Positions 10,394 through 19,578 of a stretch of DNA of 64,000 nt are shown piece by piece. This DNA is from Ramlibacter aurantiacus (GTDB taxonomy: Bacteria > Pseudomonadota > Gammaproteobacteria > Burkholderiales > Burkholderiaceae_C). A program made the position numbers and the translations under genes. The notes under the pieces are model-generated. The model had not been told where the DNA came from, searched no databases, and saw only the letters and a program-made list of their open reading frames with translations. Position 1 is the stretch's first letter, and each line of letters begins with the position of its first letter. The stretch is taken from positions 1-64,000 of the forward strand of contig NZ_JAEQNA010000002.1 of the NCBI RefSeq assembly GCF_016722895.1, in the 5' to 3' direction.

Positions 10394-13045
10394 TCAGCCC
10401 TCGGTGGTGTCGCCGGGAGTGTCCTCGCCAGGGTTGGCCTCGGCCTCGGCTTCAGCCGCTTGGGCATCATTCTCGACGATGCGCTGCAGCCCGCTCAGCT
10501 CCGAGCCCGCGTCCAGCCCGATCAGCGTGACACCTTGCGTCGCGCGACCCAGCTCGCGGATCTCGCTCACCCGCGTGCGCACCAGCACGCCCTTGTCGGT
10601 GATCAGCATGATCTCGTCGTCGGTGTGCACCAGCGTGGCCGCAACGACCTTCCCGTTGCGCTCGCTCTGCTGGATGGCAATCATGCCCTTGGTCCCGCGG
10701 CCGTGGCGGGTGTACTCCGTGATAGGGGTGCGCTTGCCGTACCCATTGACCGTCGCGGTCAACACGCTTTGTGTCTCATCCTCGGCCACCAGCATCGCGA
10801 TCACCCGCTGGCCCTCCTCTAGCATCATGCCGCGCACCCCCCGGGCGTTGCGGCCCATGGGACGCACGTCGTTCTCGTCGAAGCGCACCGCCTTGCCGCC
10901 GTCCGAGAACAGCATCACATCGTGTTTGCCATCAGTCAGGGCGGCGCCGATCAGATAGTCGCCTTCGTCCAGGTCGACGGCAATGATGCCGGCCTTCCGG
11001 GGGTTGCTAAATTCATCCAGCGTCGTCTTCTTGACTGTGCCCATCGACGTGGACATGAACACGTAGTGGTCGGCCGGGAAGCTTCGGAACTCGCCAGTCA
11101 GCGGCAGCACCACGTTGATCTTCTCTCCCTCCGCCAGCGGGAACATGTTGACGATGGGCCGACCGCGCGAGCCACGCGAGCCGGCCGGCACTTCCCAGAC
11201 CTTGAGCCAGTACATGCGGCCGCGATTGGAAAAACACAGGATCCAGTCGTGGGTGTTGGCGATGAACAGCTGGTCGATCCAATCGTCTTCCTTGGTCGAC
11301 GTCGCCTGCTTGCCACGTCCACCGCGCTTTTGCGCGCGGTATTCGGACAACGGCTGGCTCTTGATGTACCCGGCGTGCGAGAGCGTCACCACCATGTCGG
11401 TCGGTGTGATCAGGTCTTCGGTTGCCAGATCCTGCGCGTTGTGCTCGATCTCACTGCGGCGTGCGCCGAGCTTGGTCTGGCCGAATTCCTGCCGCAGCGC
11501 AACGAGTTCGTCGCTGATGATGCTGGACACGCGCTGCGGCTTCGCCAGGATATCAAGCAGGTCCTCGATCTCGGACATCACCTCGCGGTACTCGGCGACG
11601 ATCTTGTCCTGCTCCAGGCCGGTCAGGCGCTGCAGGCGCATCTGCAGGATCTCTTGCGCTTGCGTGTCCGACAGGCGATACAGGCCGTCGCCCTGCATGC
11701 CATAAGCGCGCTCGAGGCCTTCGGGCCGGTAGTCATCGGCGTTCACGACACTTCCATCCTCCCGGGCGCGGGTGAGCATCTCGCGCACCAGCTGGCTATC
11801 CCACGAGCGCGACATCAGCTCGGTCTTGGCCACCGGCGGCGTCGGGGATTCACGGATGATGCGAATGAACTCGTCGATGTTCGCGAGCGCTACTGCCAGA
11901 CCCTCGAGCACATGCCCGCGCTCGCGAGCCTTGCGCAGGTTGAACACTGTCCGGCGGGTCACCACTTCGCGGCGGTGCTGCAGGAAGATGTCGACCAGGT
12001 CCTTCAGGTTGCACAGCTTGGGCTGGCCTTCGACCAGCGCCACCATGTTGATGCCGAAGGTATCTTGCAGCTGAGTCTGCTTGTAGAGGTTGTTGAGAAC
12101 AACCTCCGGAACCTCGCCCCGCTTGAGCTCGATGACCAGGCGCATGCCCGATTTATCGGACTCATCCTGAATATGGCTGATGCCTTCGAGCTTCTTCTCG
12201 TGCACCAGCTCGGCCATTCTCTCCTGCAGAGTCTTCTTGTTGACCTGGTAAGGCAGCTCGTCGACGATGATCGCTTGTCGCTGGCCCCGGTCGATATCTT
12301 CGAAATGGCACTTGGCCCGCATGACGACCTTGCCGCGGCCTGTTCGATAGCCTTCCTTCACCCCTGTGATGCCGTAAATGATGGCTGCGGTCGGGAAGTC
12401 GGGCGCCGGCACCAATTCCATCAGCTCGTCAACAGACGCGTCCGGATTCTTCAGCAGGTGCAGGCAGGCATCCACAACCTCGTTCAGGTTGTGCGGGGGG
12501 ATGTTGGTGGCCATGCCCACCGCGATCCCGCCTGACCCATTGACCAGCAGATTGGGCAGGCGCGACGGCAACACCAGAGGCTCGCGTTCGCTGCCGTCGT
12601 AGTTAGGGCCGAAATCGACAGTCTCCTTGTCGATGTCGCCCAGCATCTCATGTGCGATTTTCGCCAGGCGAATTTCGGTGTACCGCATCGCCGCGGCGGC
12701 GTCGCCGTCGACCGAGCCGAAGTTGCCCTGCCCATCGACGAGCATGTGGCGCATCGAAAAATCCTGCGCCAAGCGGACGATGGTGTCGTAGACCGACTGA
12801 TCGCCGTGCGGGTGGTACTTGCCGATCACATCACCGACGATACGAGCCGATTTCTTGTACGGACGATTCCAATCGTTGTTGAGCTCGTGCATTGCATAAA
12901 GCACGCGCCGATGCACCGGTTTCAAACCGTCACGCGCATCCGGAAGTGCGCGCCCCACGATCACGCTCATTGCGTAATCGAGATAGCTGCGCCGCATTTC
13001 CTCTTCGAGACTGATTGGAAGCGTTTCTTTGGCGAATGAGGTCAT
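10394..13045 (-). CDS. gyrA: DNA gyrase subunit A
   Basis: An 883-residue breakage-reunion subunit of type II topoisomerase that, with GyrB, introduces negative supercoils. The catalytic Tyr122 lies in AAMRYTEIR, and numbering matches E. coli exactly. The C-terminal half forms the DNA-wrapping beta-pinwheel with the GyrA-box QKRGGRG. The quinolone-determining loop reads [10 protein letters not shown], with Gln83 and Ser84 where E. coli has Ser83 and Ala84; Asp87 is kept. The start is ATG 13045. A TTG at 13060 is in frame but less likely. A Glu/Ala-rich acidic tail ends the protein. Confidence 0.96.
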   Translation of the reverse strand: MTSFAKETLPISLEEEMRRSYLDYAMSVIVGRALPDARDGLKPVHRRVLYAMHELNNDWNRPYKKSARIVGDVIGKYHPHGDQSVYDTIVRLAQDFSMRHMLVDGQGNFGSVDGDAAAAMRYTEIRLAKIAHEMLGDIDKETVDFGPNYDGSEREPLVLPSRLPNLLVNGSGGIAVGMATNIPPHNLNEVVDACLHLLKNPDASVDELMELVPAPDFPTAAIIYGITGVKEGYRTGRGKVVMRAKCHFEDIDRGQRQAIIVDELPYQVNKKTLQERMAELVHEKKLEGISHIQDESDKSGMRLVIELKRGEVPEVVLNNLYKQTQLQDTFGINMVALVEGQPKLCNLKDLVDIFLQHRREVVTRRTVFNLRKARERGHVLEGLAVALANIDEFIRIIRESPTPPVAKTELMSRSWDSQLVREMLTRAREDGSVVNADDYRPEGLERAYGMQGDGLYRLSDTQAQEILQMRLQRLTGLEQDKIVAEYREVMSEIEDLLDILAKPQRVSSIISDELVALRQEFGQTKLGARRSEIEHNAQDLATEDLITPTDMVVTLSHAGYIKSQPLSEYRAQKRGGRGKQATSTKEDDWIDQLFIANTHDWILCFSNRGRMYWLKVWEVPAGSRGSRGRPIVNMFPLAEGEKINVVLPLTGEFRSFPADHYVFMSTSMGTVKKTTLDEFSNPRKAGIIAVDLDEGDYLIGAALTDGKHDVMLFSDGGKAVRFDENDVRPMGRNARGVRGMMLEEGQRVIAMLVAEDETQSVLTATVNGYGKRTPITEYTRHGRGTKGMIAIQQSERNGKVVAATLVHTDDEIMLITDKGVLVRTRVSEIRELGRATQGVTLIGLDAGSELSGLQRIVENDAQAAEAEAEANPGEDTPGDTTEG

Positions 13046-13165
13046 GTGAGGGAGGCGCAAGCCAGGCGTAATCGTTGGATTTTAAGGCTGGCAAGGTCAT
13101 GTCGCGACCCTGCAACAGCGCCTGGTAAAGCGGTTTTGTCCTACGGTAGGCTTCGGGGGTGCCCG

Positions 13166-13193
13166 TTGATCGGGCGGGGCCGTATGGCACAAT
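13166..13193 (+). promoter_or_regulatory. candidate sigma-70 promoter of ompA
   Basis: TTGATC (13166-13171) and CACAAT (13188-13193) are 16 bases apart in the gyrA-ompA divergent gap. A start near 13200 would give an untranslated leader of about 78 bases, typical of ompA mRNAs. This assignment is by eye. Confidence 0.45.
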
Positions 13194-13277
13194 TACTCGG
13201 ACGTTTTTGGTGGTGGTCACCTGAATCGTAGTCTTGACGCAGCGCGTCTGCGGCCTTTTCCCCCTAAGAGGAGAAAC

Positions 13278-13997
13278 ATGAAGAAACTGAACAAAGTGGC
13301 GCTTTTGTTTGCCACCGCGGCGTTGGCAACGGCCGCGGGCGCGCAGACCCGCGTGGCCGCTGCCGGCGGTGGCACAGCAATCGATAACTGGCAGAACGGT
13401 ACTGGCGAACTTGTCTGGCGCAACGGCACCAACGAGTTGTGCTGGCGCGATGCCACCTGGACGCCGGCAACGGCTGCCCGTGGTTGCGATGGCGCCCTTG
13501 TTCCGCCTCCGCCTCCGGCTCCTCGTGTTGCTCAGGTTCCGCCGCCGCCGCCGCCGCCGCCGCCGCCCCCCCCGCCGCCGGTGGCTCCGCCGCCCCCGCC
13601 GCCTCCGCCGCCCGCACCGGCTCCTCAGCCGCCGGCTGCTTCGAAAGTCACCTACGCTGCCGATGCGTTCTTTGACTTCGATCGTGCCGTGCTCAAGCCG
13701 GAAGGCCGAGCCAAGCTCGACGATCTGGTTGCCAAGGTCAAGGACATCAACCTTGAAGTGATCATCGCGGTCGGTCACACCGACTCGATCGGCACGAACG
13801 CCTACAACCAGCGGCTGTCGGTGCGTCGCGCAGAAGCCGTCAAGGCTTATCTGGTGTCCAAGGGCATCGAGCGCAACCGTATCTACACCGAAGGCAAGGG
13901 CGAGACCCAGCCAGTTGCGGACAACCGCAGCGCAGACGGCCGTGCCAAGAACCGCCGCGTGGAAATCGAAGTTGTGGGCACCCGTCCCAACCGCTGA
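13278..13997 (+). CDS. OmpA-family outer-membrane protein with polyproline linker
   Basis: A 239-residue exported protein. A signal peptide (1-22, ending AGA) leads into a short Trp-containing region with a WQNGTGELVWRNGTNELCWR repeat-like pair. A polyproline linker (about 75-118) follows, then a C-terminal OmpA/MotB peptidoglycan-binding domain (about 125-239) with FDFDRAVLKPEG, GHTDSIGTNAYNQRLSVRRA and NRRVEIEV. The eight-stranded barrel of E. coli OmpA is missing, so it may be a periplasmic tether rather than a porin. AGAGGAG lies just upstream of the ATG. It is divergent from gyrA and followed by a strong terminator. Confidence 0.88.
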   Translation: MKKLNKVALLFATAALATAAGAQTRVAAAGGGTAIDNWQNGTGELVWRNGTNELCWRDATWTPATAARGCDGALVPPPPPAPRVAQVPPPPPPPPPPPPPPVAPPPPPPPPPAPAPQPPAASKVTYAADAFFDFDRAVLKPEGRAKLDDLVAKVKDINLEVIIAVGHTDSIGTNAYNQRLSVRRAEAVKAYLVSKGIERNRIYTEGKGETQPVADNRSADGRAKNRRVEIEVVGTRPNR

Positions 13998-14019
13998 CGC
14001 TCGACGCGAAGTCCATGAC

Positions 14020-14049
14020 AAAAGGGCCCCGCAAGCGGGGCCCTTTTTT
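14020..14049 (+). terminator. rho-independent terminator of ompA
   Basis: AAAAGGGCCCCGC pairs with GCGGGGCCCTTTT across a very short loop, followed by a T run ending at 14049. It begins 22 bases after the ompA stop. The intron remnant starts just beyond the T tract. Confidence 0.9.
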
Positions 14050-14079
14050 CTATGTGCGGCGACGTGGACCTGGTGAGAG

Positions 14080-14224
14080 TTGCGCGCGCTTGGCGCGAAC
14101 GAGGCGACGACCCACAAGGTCGCTGCCAACTTGCTCCGCTGGTGGCGCAACAGCGCCGGAGCCATCAACGGCGTGCTGACCATCGGCCAACTTCGAGCGG
14201 CTCGGACTGCCTCGCCTCTCATGA
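14080..14224 (+). pseudogene. C-terminal fragment of a group II intron reverse transcriptase/maturase, frameshifted
   Basis: Frame 1 gives KVAANLLRWWRNSAGAINGV and then VLTIGQ, matching the RRWWRNS...LNxVL tail of intron-encoded proteins. From 14192 the expected ending continues in frame 2 as FERLGLPRLS with a TGA at 14222-14224, so a one-base indel separates the two parts. The reverse transcriptase, maturase and DNA-binding cores are absent. It cannot encode an active protein. Confidence 0.7.
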
Positions 14225-14238
14225 CCTCGAACGCTCGG

Positions 14239-14270
14239 ACCGCCCGGTGCGGACCCGCACGCCGGGTGGT
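14239..14270 (+). other. group II intron domain V hairpin (remnant)
   Basis: ACCGCCCGGTGCGG (14239-14252) pairs with GCACGCCGGGTGGT (14257-14270) around a 4-base loop, in the 32-34 base size range of domain V. The 5' strand contains CGC near its base. Class C introns use a CGC catalytic triad where other classes use AGC. The hairpin follows the maturase stop by 14 bases, which is the normal order. Confidence 0.65.
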
Positions 14271-14342
14271 GTGGGAGGAGGGGTGGCCGCTACGATGCGG
14301 TCCCCCCGATCCCGATTGGCCGAAGCGCTGCGAACGGCTGGC

Positions 14343-14348
14343 TATACT
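14343..14348 (+). promoter_or_regulatory. -10 element of tRNA-Leu
   Basis: TATACT lies 15 bases before the mature tRNA. No good -35 is found at 16-18 bases; TTGGCC at 14316-14321 is 21 bases away. The upstream half of the promoter may have been replaced when the intron inserted. Confidence 0.4.
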
Positions 14349-14363
14349 GGCCTCGCCGCGTCG

Positions 14364-14452
14364 GCCCCGATGGTGAAATAGGTAGACACAGCGGACTTAA
14401 AATCCGCGGCCCCCAACCGGGCGTACCGGTTCGATTCCGGTTCGGGGCACCA
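14364..14452 (+). tRNA. tRNA-Leu (anticodon UAA)
   Basis: An 89-base class II tRNA with CCA encoded (14450-14452). The acceptor stem pairs GCCCCGA (14364-14370) with TCGGGGC (14442-14448). The anticodon arm GCGGA-CTTAAAA-TCCGC gives anticodon TAA. A long variable arm (CCCCCAACCGGG region) and a T-loop GGTTCGATTCC identify leucine. It reads UUA and UUG codons. Confidence 0.95.
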
Positions 14453-14474
14453 TTGGCCCAGGCCCGAGAGCATC

Positions 14475-15107
14475 ATGTCTTCATACAACGCCCCTTTCGA
14501 GATCCACGTGCACGGGGACGTCCCGCTGCGCGCGGATGTCACGTTCACCCAGATCCAGGACGCTCTCAAGCCGTTGTGGACGTACACCGGTGCCAAGTCG
14601 CTGGCCGACGCCGCTGAAAGCGCATACGAGGAAGAGCCCGGCATCCGATTCGACGCGACCGAACACCTGCTCACCTTGTGCTGGACGGTGCCCGGCAACG
14701 ACGACTTCCGGCAGGCGCTCGACGAGATGTGCATGAGCCTGAACGAACTGGCCGAGCAGGGCGCGGCCATCGAGGTCACCTTCTACGACACCGAGTTCGA
14801 CGAGGAAGAGGAACCGCCTGAGGCCGAGTCCCGCGACGACTTCGTGATGCTCTTCGTCGGGCCCACGCCAGCGGCCATCATGCAGGTGCAGCGCGACCTG
14901 TTGGTGGAGGATGTGGTGAACCTCATGGAGCGGCATTTCGATGCATCCGAACTGGGAGGCGTGGTCGCCGAAGTCGACCGCTTGTTCAGCAACCGCTTCG
15001 ATGCCCTGGTGAGTTCGCTCGAACTCGGCAAGCCCCCGCGTGGCAGCGGAGGCGGCTCGGGCGGCAGCAGCCACGGCGGCGGTCGCCGGCCGCGCCATCT
15101 GCACTAG
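14475..15107 (+). CDS. conserved hypothetical protein (DUF6806-like)
   Basis: A 210-residue soluble protein with no signal peptide or transmembrane segment. The N-terminus (NAPFEIHVHGDVPL) and the acidic middle (EFDEEEEPPEAESRDD at about 112-127) are followed by a helical region and a Gly/Ser/Arg/His-rich disordered tail from about 183 (GSGGGSGGSSHGGG). I recall similar proteins only in Burkholderiales, annotated DUF6806, and know no function. It begins 22 bases after tRNA-Leu and ends before a terminator, so it may be read from the tRNA promoter. Confidence 0.7.
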   Translation: MSSYNAPFEIHVHGDVPLRADVTFTQIQDALKPLWTYTGAKSLADAAESAYEEEPGIRFDATEHLLTLCWTVPGNDDFRQALDEMCMSLNELAEQGAAIEVTFYDTEFDEEEEPPEAESRDDFVMLFVGPTPAAIMQVQRDLLVEDVVNLMERHFDASELGGVVAEVDRLFSNRFDALVSSLELGKPPRGSGGGSGGSSHGGGRRPRHLH

Positions 15108-15153
15108 CCCTCGTGCCGGCGAAGCTTGAACACGCCGCATCTCCATCAACGCG

Positions 15154-15179
15154 AAAGGCCGGATTTCCTCCGGCCTTTT
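15154..15179 (+). terminator. rho-independent terminator
   Basis: AAAGGCCGGA (15154-15163) pairs with TCCGGCCTTT (15169-15178) around a 5-base loop and is followed by a short T tract. It closes the tRNA-Leu and hypothetical protein unit. Confidence 0.85.
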
Positions 15180-15219
15180 CGCATGCGTCGCGCGACCTCT
15201 CTCGCATCCACCCGATCGC

Positions 15220-16509
15220 ATGGCCTGGTCTGAGGCGCTGAACCCCGGGGTGCGCCGGCGCGAGGTGTTCGGCTGGGCCATGTACGACTTCGCCAATTCG
15301 GGCTACACGACCGTCGTCATCACCGCCGTGTTCGCGGCGTACTTCGTCGGCGCCATCGGCGGCGGGGCGCCCTGGGCCACGTTCGCCTGGACGGCCACCC
15401 TGAGCCTGTCGTACGCCATCGTGATGCTCACCACGCCAGCCCTGGGCGCCTGGGCCGACGCCCGTGGCGCCAAGAAGCGCCTGTTGATCGGCATCACCGT
15501 GGGCTGTGCGCTGAGTACCGCCGCACTGGCGTTCGCCAGGCCCGGCGCCTTGCCGCTGGCGATCGTGCTGGTGATCACGTCCAACGTGTTCTATTCCTGG
15601 GGCGAGTCGCTCGTCGCGGCCTTCCTGCCCGAGTTGGCGCGGCCGCAGGACATGGGCAAGGTTAGTGGCTGGGGCTGGGCGCTGGGCTACGTGGGCGGCA
15701 TGTTCACCCTGGGGCTGTGCCTCGCGTATGTCCTTTGGGCGCAGGCGCAAGGGCGCGCAGCGACTCAGTTCGTTCCGGTGACCATGGTGATCACCGCGCT
15801 GGTGTACGCGGCTGCGTCGAGTGTCACCTTCGCCCTGTTGCGTGAGCGGGCGGTCGCTCGCGCGGGGTCGTCGCCGCAAGGCGGCATGGCCGCGTCCTGG
15901 CAGCGTCTGCGCCAAACCCTCTCGCACGCCCGGCAGTACCGTGACTTCATGTGGCTGATGGCCTGCGTGGTCTGCTACCAGGGCGGGGTGGCGGTGGCCA
16001 TCACGCTGGCGGCCATTTACGCCGAGCAGGTGATCGGTTTCCAGCCGCAGGAGACGATGGTGCTGATCTTCGCGCTCAACGCCGCGGCGGCCGCCGGCGC
16101 CTTCGCCTGGGGCCACCTGCAGGATCGGATCGGCCACCGCGCGGCGCTCGCCGGCACGCTCGTCGGCTGGATCGCCACCTGTGTCATCGCCGGGCTTGCC
16201 ACCACCAAGGGCAGTTTCTGGATCGCCGCCACCATCGCTGGCTTGTGCATGGGCTCGAGCCAGTCCGCCGGTCGCGCCCTGGTGGGTTACTTCGCCCCGC
16301 CGCAACGGCTGGCGGAATTCTTCGGCCTCTGGACCTTCGCCGTGCGCCTGGCCAGCATCGTCGGACCGCTGGGGTACGGACTGGTCACCTGGGCCGCCGG
16401 GGGCAACCAGCGGGTGGCCATCTTCTCGACAGCCTTGCTATTCGTCGGCGGCCTGCTGCTGCTGGCACGCGTGAACGTCCGCCGTGGCCGGGCTGCAGCG
16501 GTGGCTTAG
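15220..16509 (+). CDS. MFS transporter of the UMF1/Atg22-like family
   Basis: A 429-residue inner-membrane protein with about 12 hydrophobic helices. The N-terminal FGWAMYDFANSGYTTVV segment is the hallmark of the UMF1 (Atg22-like) group of major facilitator permeases. WADARGAKK provides the loop-2 motif. The substrate is not known for the family in bacteria. The gene stands alone between a terminator and the convergent murI, which ends 4 bases before its stop, so the two coding ends overlap. Confidence 0.85.
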   Translation: MAWSEALNPGVRRREVFGWAMYDFANSGYTTVVITAVFAAYFVGAIGGGAPWATFAWTATLSLSYAIVMLTTPALGAWADARGAKKRLLIGITVGCALSTAALAFARPGALPLAIVLVITSNVFYSWGESLVAAFLPELARPQDMGKVSGWGWALGYVGGMFTLGLCLAYVLWAQAQGRAATQFVPVTMVITALVYAAASSVTFALLRERAVARAGSSPQGGMAASWQRLRQTLSHARQYRDFMWLMACVVCYQGGVAVAITLAAIYAEQVIGFQPQETMVLIFALNAAAAAGAFAWGHLQDRIGHRAALAGTLVGWIATCVIAGLATTKGSFWIAATIAGLCMGSSQSAGRALVGYFAPPQRLAEFFGLWTFAVRLASIVGPLGYGLVTWAAGGNQRVAIFSTALLFVGGLLLLARVNVRRGRAAAVA

Positions 16510-17303
16510 CGCGCCTGGTTGACGAAGCCAGGCAGCCAGCGCGTCGCCGCGGCTTGCAACGCTTGAGGCACACCGGATCCGAGCAACAAGCAATGCCCGC
16601 TCCTGCCTGGTTGATTCACGATCCCACGCTCAGCCAGCAGGCGCGCGGTCTGGCGCGCCACCGGTTCGCCGGTTTCCAGGATGCGCACGTCCAGGCCGAC
16701 GATGCGTGCGATGACCTCGGTGGCGAAGGCATAGTGCGTGCAACCCAGGACCAAGGTGTCGATGTCACGGCGCCCGCCCGGCCCGAGCCCCAGCTGGGTC
16801 AGGTAGCGCTGGCACAAGGTCTCGACGAGGGCGGCATCGTCCGCCTCGATGGCAGCGGCCAGGCCGTCGCAGGGCTGCAGGTGGAAGCGCACCTGTCCAC
16901 CGATCGAGTCGTGCAACTGCGCGAACTTGGCGCTGGCCAGGGTCCCGCGCGTGGCCAGCACCCCGACATGCCCGCTGCGCGTCGCCTTGGCGGCCGGCTT
17001 GAGTGCCGGCTCCACGCCCACGATGGGCAGTTCTGGCCACGTCTGTCGCAGCCGGGCGATGGCTGCCGCCGTGGCGGTGTTGCAGGCCACCACCAGCAGC
17101 TTGATGCCGTGCCGGGCCATCAATTCGCGCGTCACGGCCAGCGAACGCTCGGCCACGAACTTGTCGCCCCGTTCACCGTAGGGCGCGTGCCCGGTGTCGG
17201 CGTAGTAGACGAAGTCTTCGCCCGGGAGTGCGGCACGCAGGGCCCTGAGGATGCTCAGGCCCCCGATGCCGCTGTCAAAGACGCCGATGGGCGACGGGCT
17301 CAC
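16506..17303 (-). CDS. murI: glutamate racemase
   Basis: A 265-residue cofactor-independent racemase that makes D-glutamate for peptidoglycan. The catalytic cysteines appear in VACNTATAAAI and LGCTHYAF, with FDSGIGGLS near the N-terminus and YYADTGHAPYG. The start is a GTG at 17303, overlapping the fumarase TGA as GTGA. The open frame to 18287 upstream lies over the fumarase gene and is not used. Translational coupling to fumarase is expected. Confidence 0.93.
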   Translation of the reverse strand: MSPSPIGVFDSGIGGLSILRALRAALPGEDFVYYADTGHAPYGERGDKFVAERSLAVTRELMARHGIKLLVVACNTATAAAIARLRQTWPELPIVGVEPALKPAAKATRSGHVGVLATRGTLASAKFAQLHDSIGGQVRFHLQPCDGLAAAIEADDAALVETLCQRYLTQLGLGPGGRRDIDTLVLGCTHYAFATEVIARIVGLDVRILETGEPVARQTARLLAERGIVNQPGRSGHCLLLGSGVPQALQAAATRWLPGFVNQAR

Positions 17304-18841
17304 ATCGCGGCGACCGGAATGTTCTTGAAGTCGCCGGTGGCGATGCGCTTTTGCCACTCGGCGGGTCCGGTGATGTGCGCGCTGGTGCCGCCGGCATCGA
17401 CGGCCACGGTCACTGGCATGTCCACCACGTCGAACTCGTAGATCGCTTCCATGCCCAGGTCTTCGAAGCCCAGCACCTTCGCGTGCCTGATGGCCTTGGA
17501 CACCAGGTAGGCCGCGCCTCCCACGGCCATCAGGTAGGCGCTGCGGTGCTTCTTGATCGCCTCGATCGCGACCGGCCCGCGTTCGGCCTTGCCGATCATG
17601 GCGATCAGCCCGGTCTGCGCCAGCATCATGTCGGTGAACTTGTCCATGCGCGTGGCGGTCGTGGGGCCGGCCGGGCCCACGGCCTCGTCCTTCACCGGAT
17701 CGACGGGGCCCACGTAGTAGATGACCCGGTTGCTGAAGTCCACCGGCAGTTTCTCGCCGCGTGCCAGCATGTCCTGGATGCGCTTGTGGGCCGCGTCGCG
17801 GCCGGTGAGCATCTTGCCGTTCAGGAGCAGCGTCTCGCCCGGCTTCCAAGAGGCGACTTCCTCGCGGGTGAGCGTGTCCAGGTTCACGCGGCGGCTCTTC
17901 TGCGTGTCGGGCGTCCACTGCACGTCGGGCCACAGCTCGAGGCTGGGCACGTCGAGGTAGACCGGGCCCGAGCCGTCCATCACGAAGTGCGCGTGGCGCG
18001 TGGCCGCGCAGTTGGGGATCATGGCCACGGGCTTGCTGGCCGCGTGCGTGGGGTACATCTTGATCTTGACGTCGAGCACGGTGGTGAGGCCGCCCAGGCC
18101 CTGGGCGCCGATGCCCAGCGCGTTCACCTTCTCGTACAGCTCCAGGCGCAGCTCCTCGGCCTTGCTGGCCGGGCCGCGCTGCTGCAGCTCGTACATGTCG
18201 ATGTCCTCCATCAGCGACTCCTTGGCCATCAGCATGGCCTTCTCGGCGGTGCCGCCGATGCCGATGCCCAGCATGCCCGGGGGGCACCAGCCCGCGCCCA
18301 TGGTGGGCACGGTCTTGAGCACCCAGTCGACCAGTGAGTCGCTGGGGTTGAGCATCGCGAACTTGGTCTTGTTCTCGCTGCCGCCGCCCTTGGCCGCGAC
18401 CGTGATGTCGAGCTTGTCGCCGGGCACGATCTGCGTGAACACCACGGCGGGCGTGTTGTCGCGAGTGTTCCTGCGGTCGAACTGCGGGTCGGCCACCACG
18501 CTGGCGCGCAGGGTGTTGTCGGGATGGTTGTAGCCGCGACGCACGCCCTCGTTGATGGCGTCCTCCAGGCTGCCGCCGAAGCCTTCGAAGCGAACGTCCA
18601 TGCCGATCTTGAGGAAGACGTTGACGATGCCGGTGTCCTGGCAGATGGGACGATGCCCGATCGCGCTCATCTTGCTGTTGGTGAGGATCTGCGCGATCGC
18701 GTCCTTGGCCGCCGGACTCTGCTCGCGTTCGTAGGCGCGGGCGAGATGGGCGATGTAGTCGGCGGGGTGGTAGTAGCTGATGTACTGCAGCGCGGCGGCG
18801 ATCGATTCGATCAGGTCGGCTGCCTTGATGGTGGTTGTCAT
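17300..18841 (-). CDS. fumarate hydratase, class I (iron-sulfur)
   Basis: A 513-residue oxygen-sensitive [4Fe-4S] fumarase of the TCA cycle, hydrating fumarate to L-malate. Both the N-terminal alpha domain and the C-terminal beta domain are fused in one chain. The cluster cysteines are seen in RPICQDTG, PNCAATRH and GAGWCPPG. A GATAAT -10 box lies at 18874-18879 (reverse strand). A second, unrelated class II fumarase (fumC) lies at 33.6 kb, so the strain has the two-enzyme arrangement seen in E. coli. Confidence 0.93.
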   Translation of the reverse strand: MTTTIKAADLIESIAAALQYISYYHPADYIAHLARAYEREQSPAAKDAIAQILTNSKMSAIGHRPICQDTGIVNVFLKIGMDVRFEGFGGSLEDAINEGVRRGYNHPDNTLRASVVADPQFDRRNTRDNTPAVVFTQIVPGDKLDITVAAKGGGSENKTKFAMLNPSDSLVDWVLKTVPTMGAGWCPPGMLGIGIGGTAEKAMLMAKESLMEDIDMYELQQRGPASKAEELRLELYEKVNALGIGAQGLGGLTTVLDVKIKMYPTHAASKPVAMIPNCAATRHAHFVMDGSGPVYLDVPSLELWPDVQWTPDTQKSRRVNLDTLTREEVASWKPGETLLLNGKMLTGRDAAHKRIQDMLARGEKLPVDFSNRVIYYVGPVDPVKDEAVGPAGPTTATRMDKFTDMMLAQTGLIAMIGKAERGPVAIEAIKKHRSAYLMAVGGAAYLVSKAIRHAKVLGFEDLGMEAIYEFDVVDMPVTVAVDAGGTSAHITGPAEWQKRIATGDFKNIPVAAM

Positions 18842-18999
18842 GTCGCTTGAGAGGGTTGCAGGCGCTGCGGCGGATTATCCCACCCGCCCTTCAGCCACTG
18901 CCGTGGCAGCGGCGGCAGGCCCAGGATTCGGCGGCTGTGTCGAAGCCTGTAACACGCTCGTTACATTGCTCGGAGCCAACTGCTCTGCTTGTTAGAAAG

Positions 19000-19451
19000 G
19001 TGCAGCGTGACCCATGCCGGGCAAGCGCCGTGGCGCGACTTGCTGCCGCCGGTCCTCCAGAAGCGGACAAGTTTCCTTGGCAAACCGTTGCAGGCCGGCG
19101 AGTCTTTCGAATACAAGGAGATGGACGCATTCGTACTCGGCCTCATGGTGCAGGCCGCCGCTGGGCAGCCGCTGTCGAAGCACATGGAAGGCACCGTGCT
19201 CAGGTCGCTCGGCGACCAGCACGCAGATTGCCAACAAGAGCAACGTCGGGTTCAGCCTGCATCGTGGATTTGGCTACTTCGTCTGGACCGACAACCCACG
19301 GCATCGCGACAGTTGCCGGGCTTGGGGATTTGGTGGGCAACGCATTGCGTGGAACCGGACGAACAGTCGCATGTTGGTCGTCTTCAGCAGTCTGGAAAAC
19401 AATGCGGAAGAAGTGTTCGACCTGTACCGCGAGTGGGCCGCACTGCCGTGA
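19000..19451 (+). pseudogene. decayed serine hydrolase (beta-lactamase / PBP-like)
   Basis: Two frames hold pieces of one protein. Frame 2 (to about 19236) gives FEYKEMDAFVLGLMVQAAAG, the SxxK-superfamily segment before the central region. Frame 3 (about 19240-19451) gives YFVWTDNPRHRD, AWGFGGQRIAWNRTNSRMLV and ends EWAALP with TGA at 19449-19451, the C-terminal KTG/HTG-strand region. The N-terminus with SxxK and roughly 100 middle residues are missing, and the frames differ. The remnant accounts for most of the 737 bases between fumarase and the next gene. The rest (18842-18999 and 19452-19578) shows nothing else. Confidence 0.65.
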
Positions 19452-19578
19452 CATCGGACGCGGTTGATCTCCAAACGATCGCGTCCGTTGCCCCTGCGTC
19501 GGGAGGCTTCAGCATGATTGCGAGCGCGCGGCGGCATCGCACCCGGTGGCGCCGGGCCGCACGATCGAAGGAGGTGCC

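Larger units (their letters stand above)
14054..14325 (+). mobile_element. internally deleted group II intron, class C-like
   Basis: Three signs point to a group II intron. First, GTGCG at 14054-14058, the consensus intron 5' end, lies 4 bases after the T run of the ompA terminator, where class C introns prefer to insert. Second, 14080-14224 encodes the C-terminal tail of an intron reverse transcriptase/maturase. Third, 14239-14270 folds as a domain V hairpin. Domains I to IV and most of the protein are missing. The 3' boundary is put near CCCGAT (14311-14316) to about 14325 and is approximate. The remnant ends about 40 bases before tRNA-Leu. Confidence 0.7.

Noticed and set aside
10922-12535. 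537-codon open frame opposite gyrA
   Set aside because: Antisense to a conserved gene, no family resemblance and no ribosome binding site.
13535-13625. Tandem CCG repeats
   Set aside because: These encode the polyproline linker of the OmpA-like protein. They are not a CRISPR array or a regulatory repeat.
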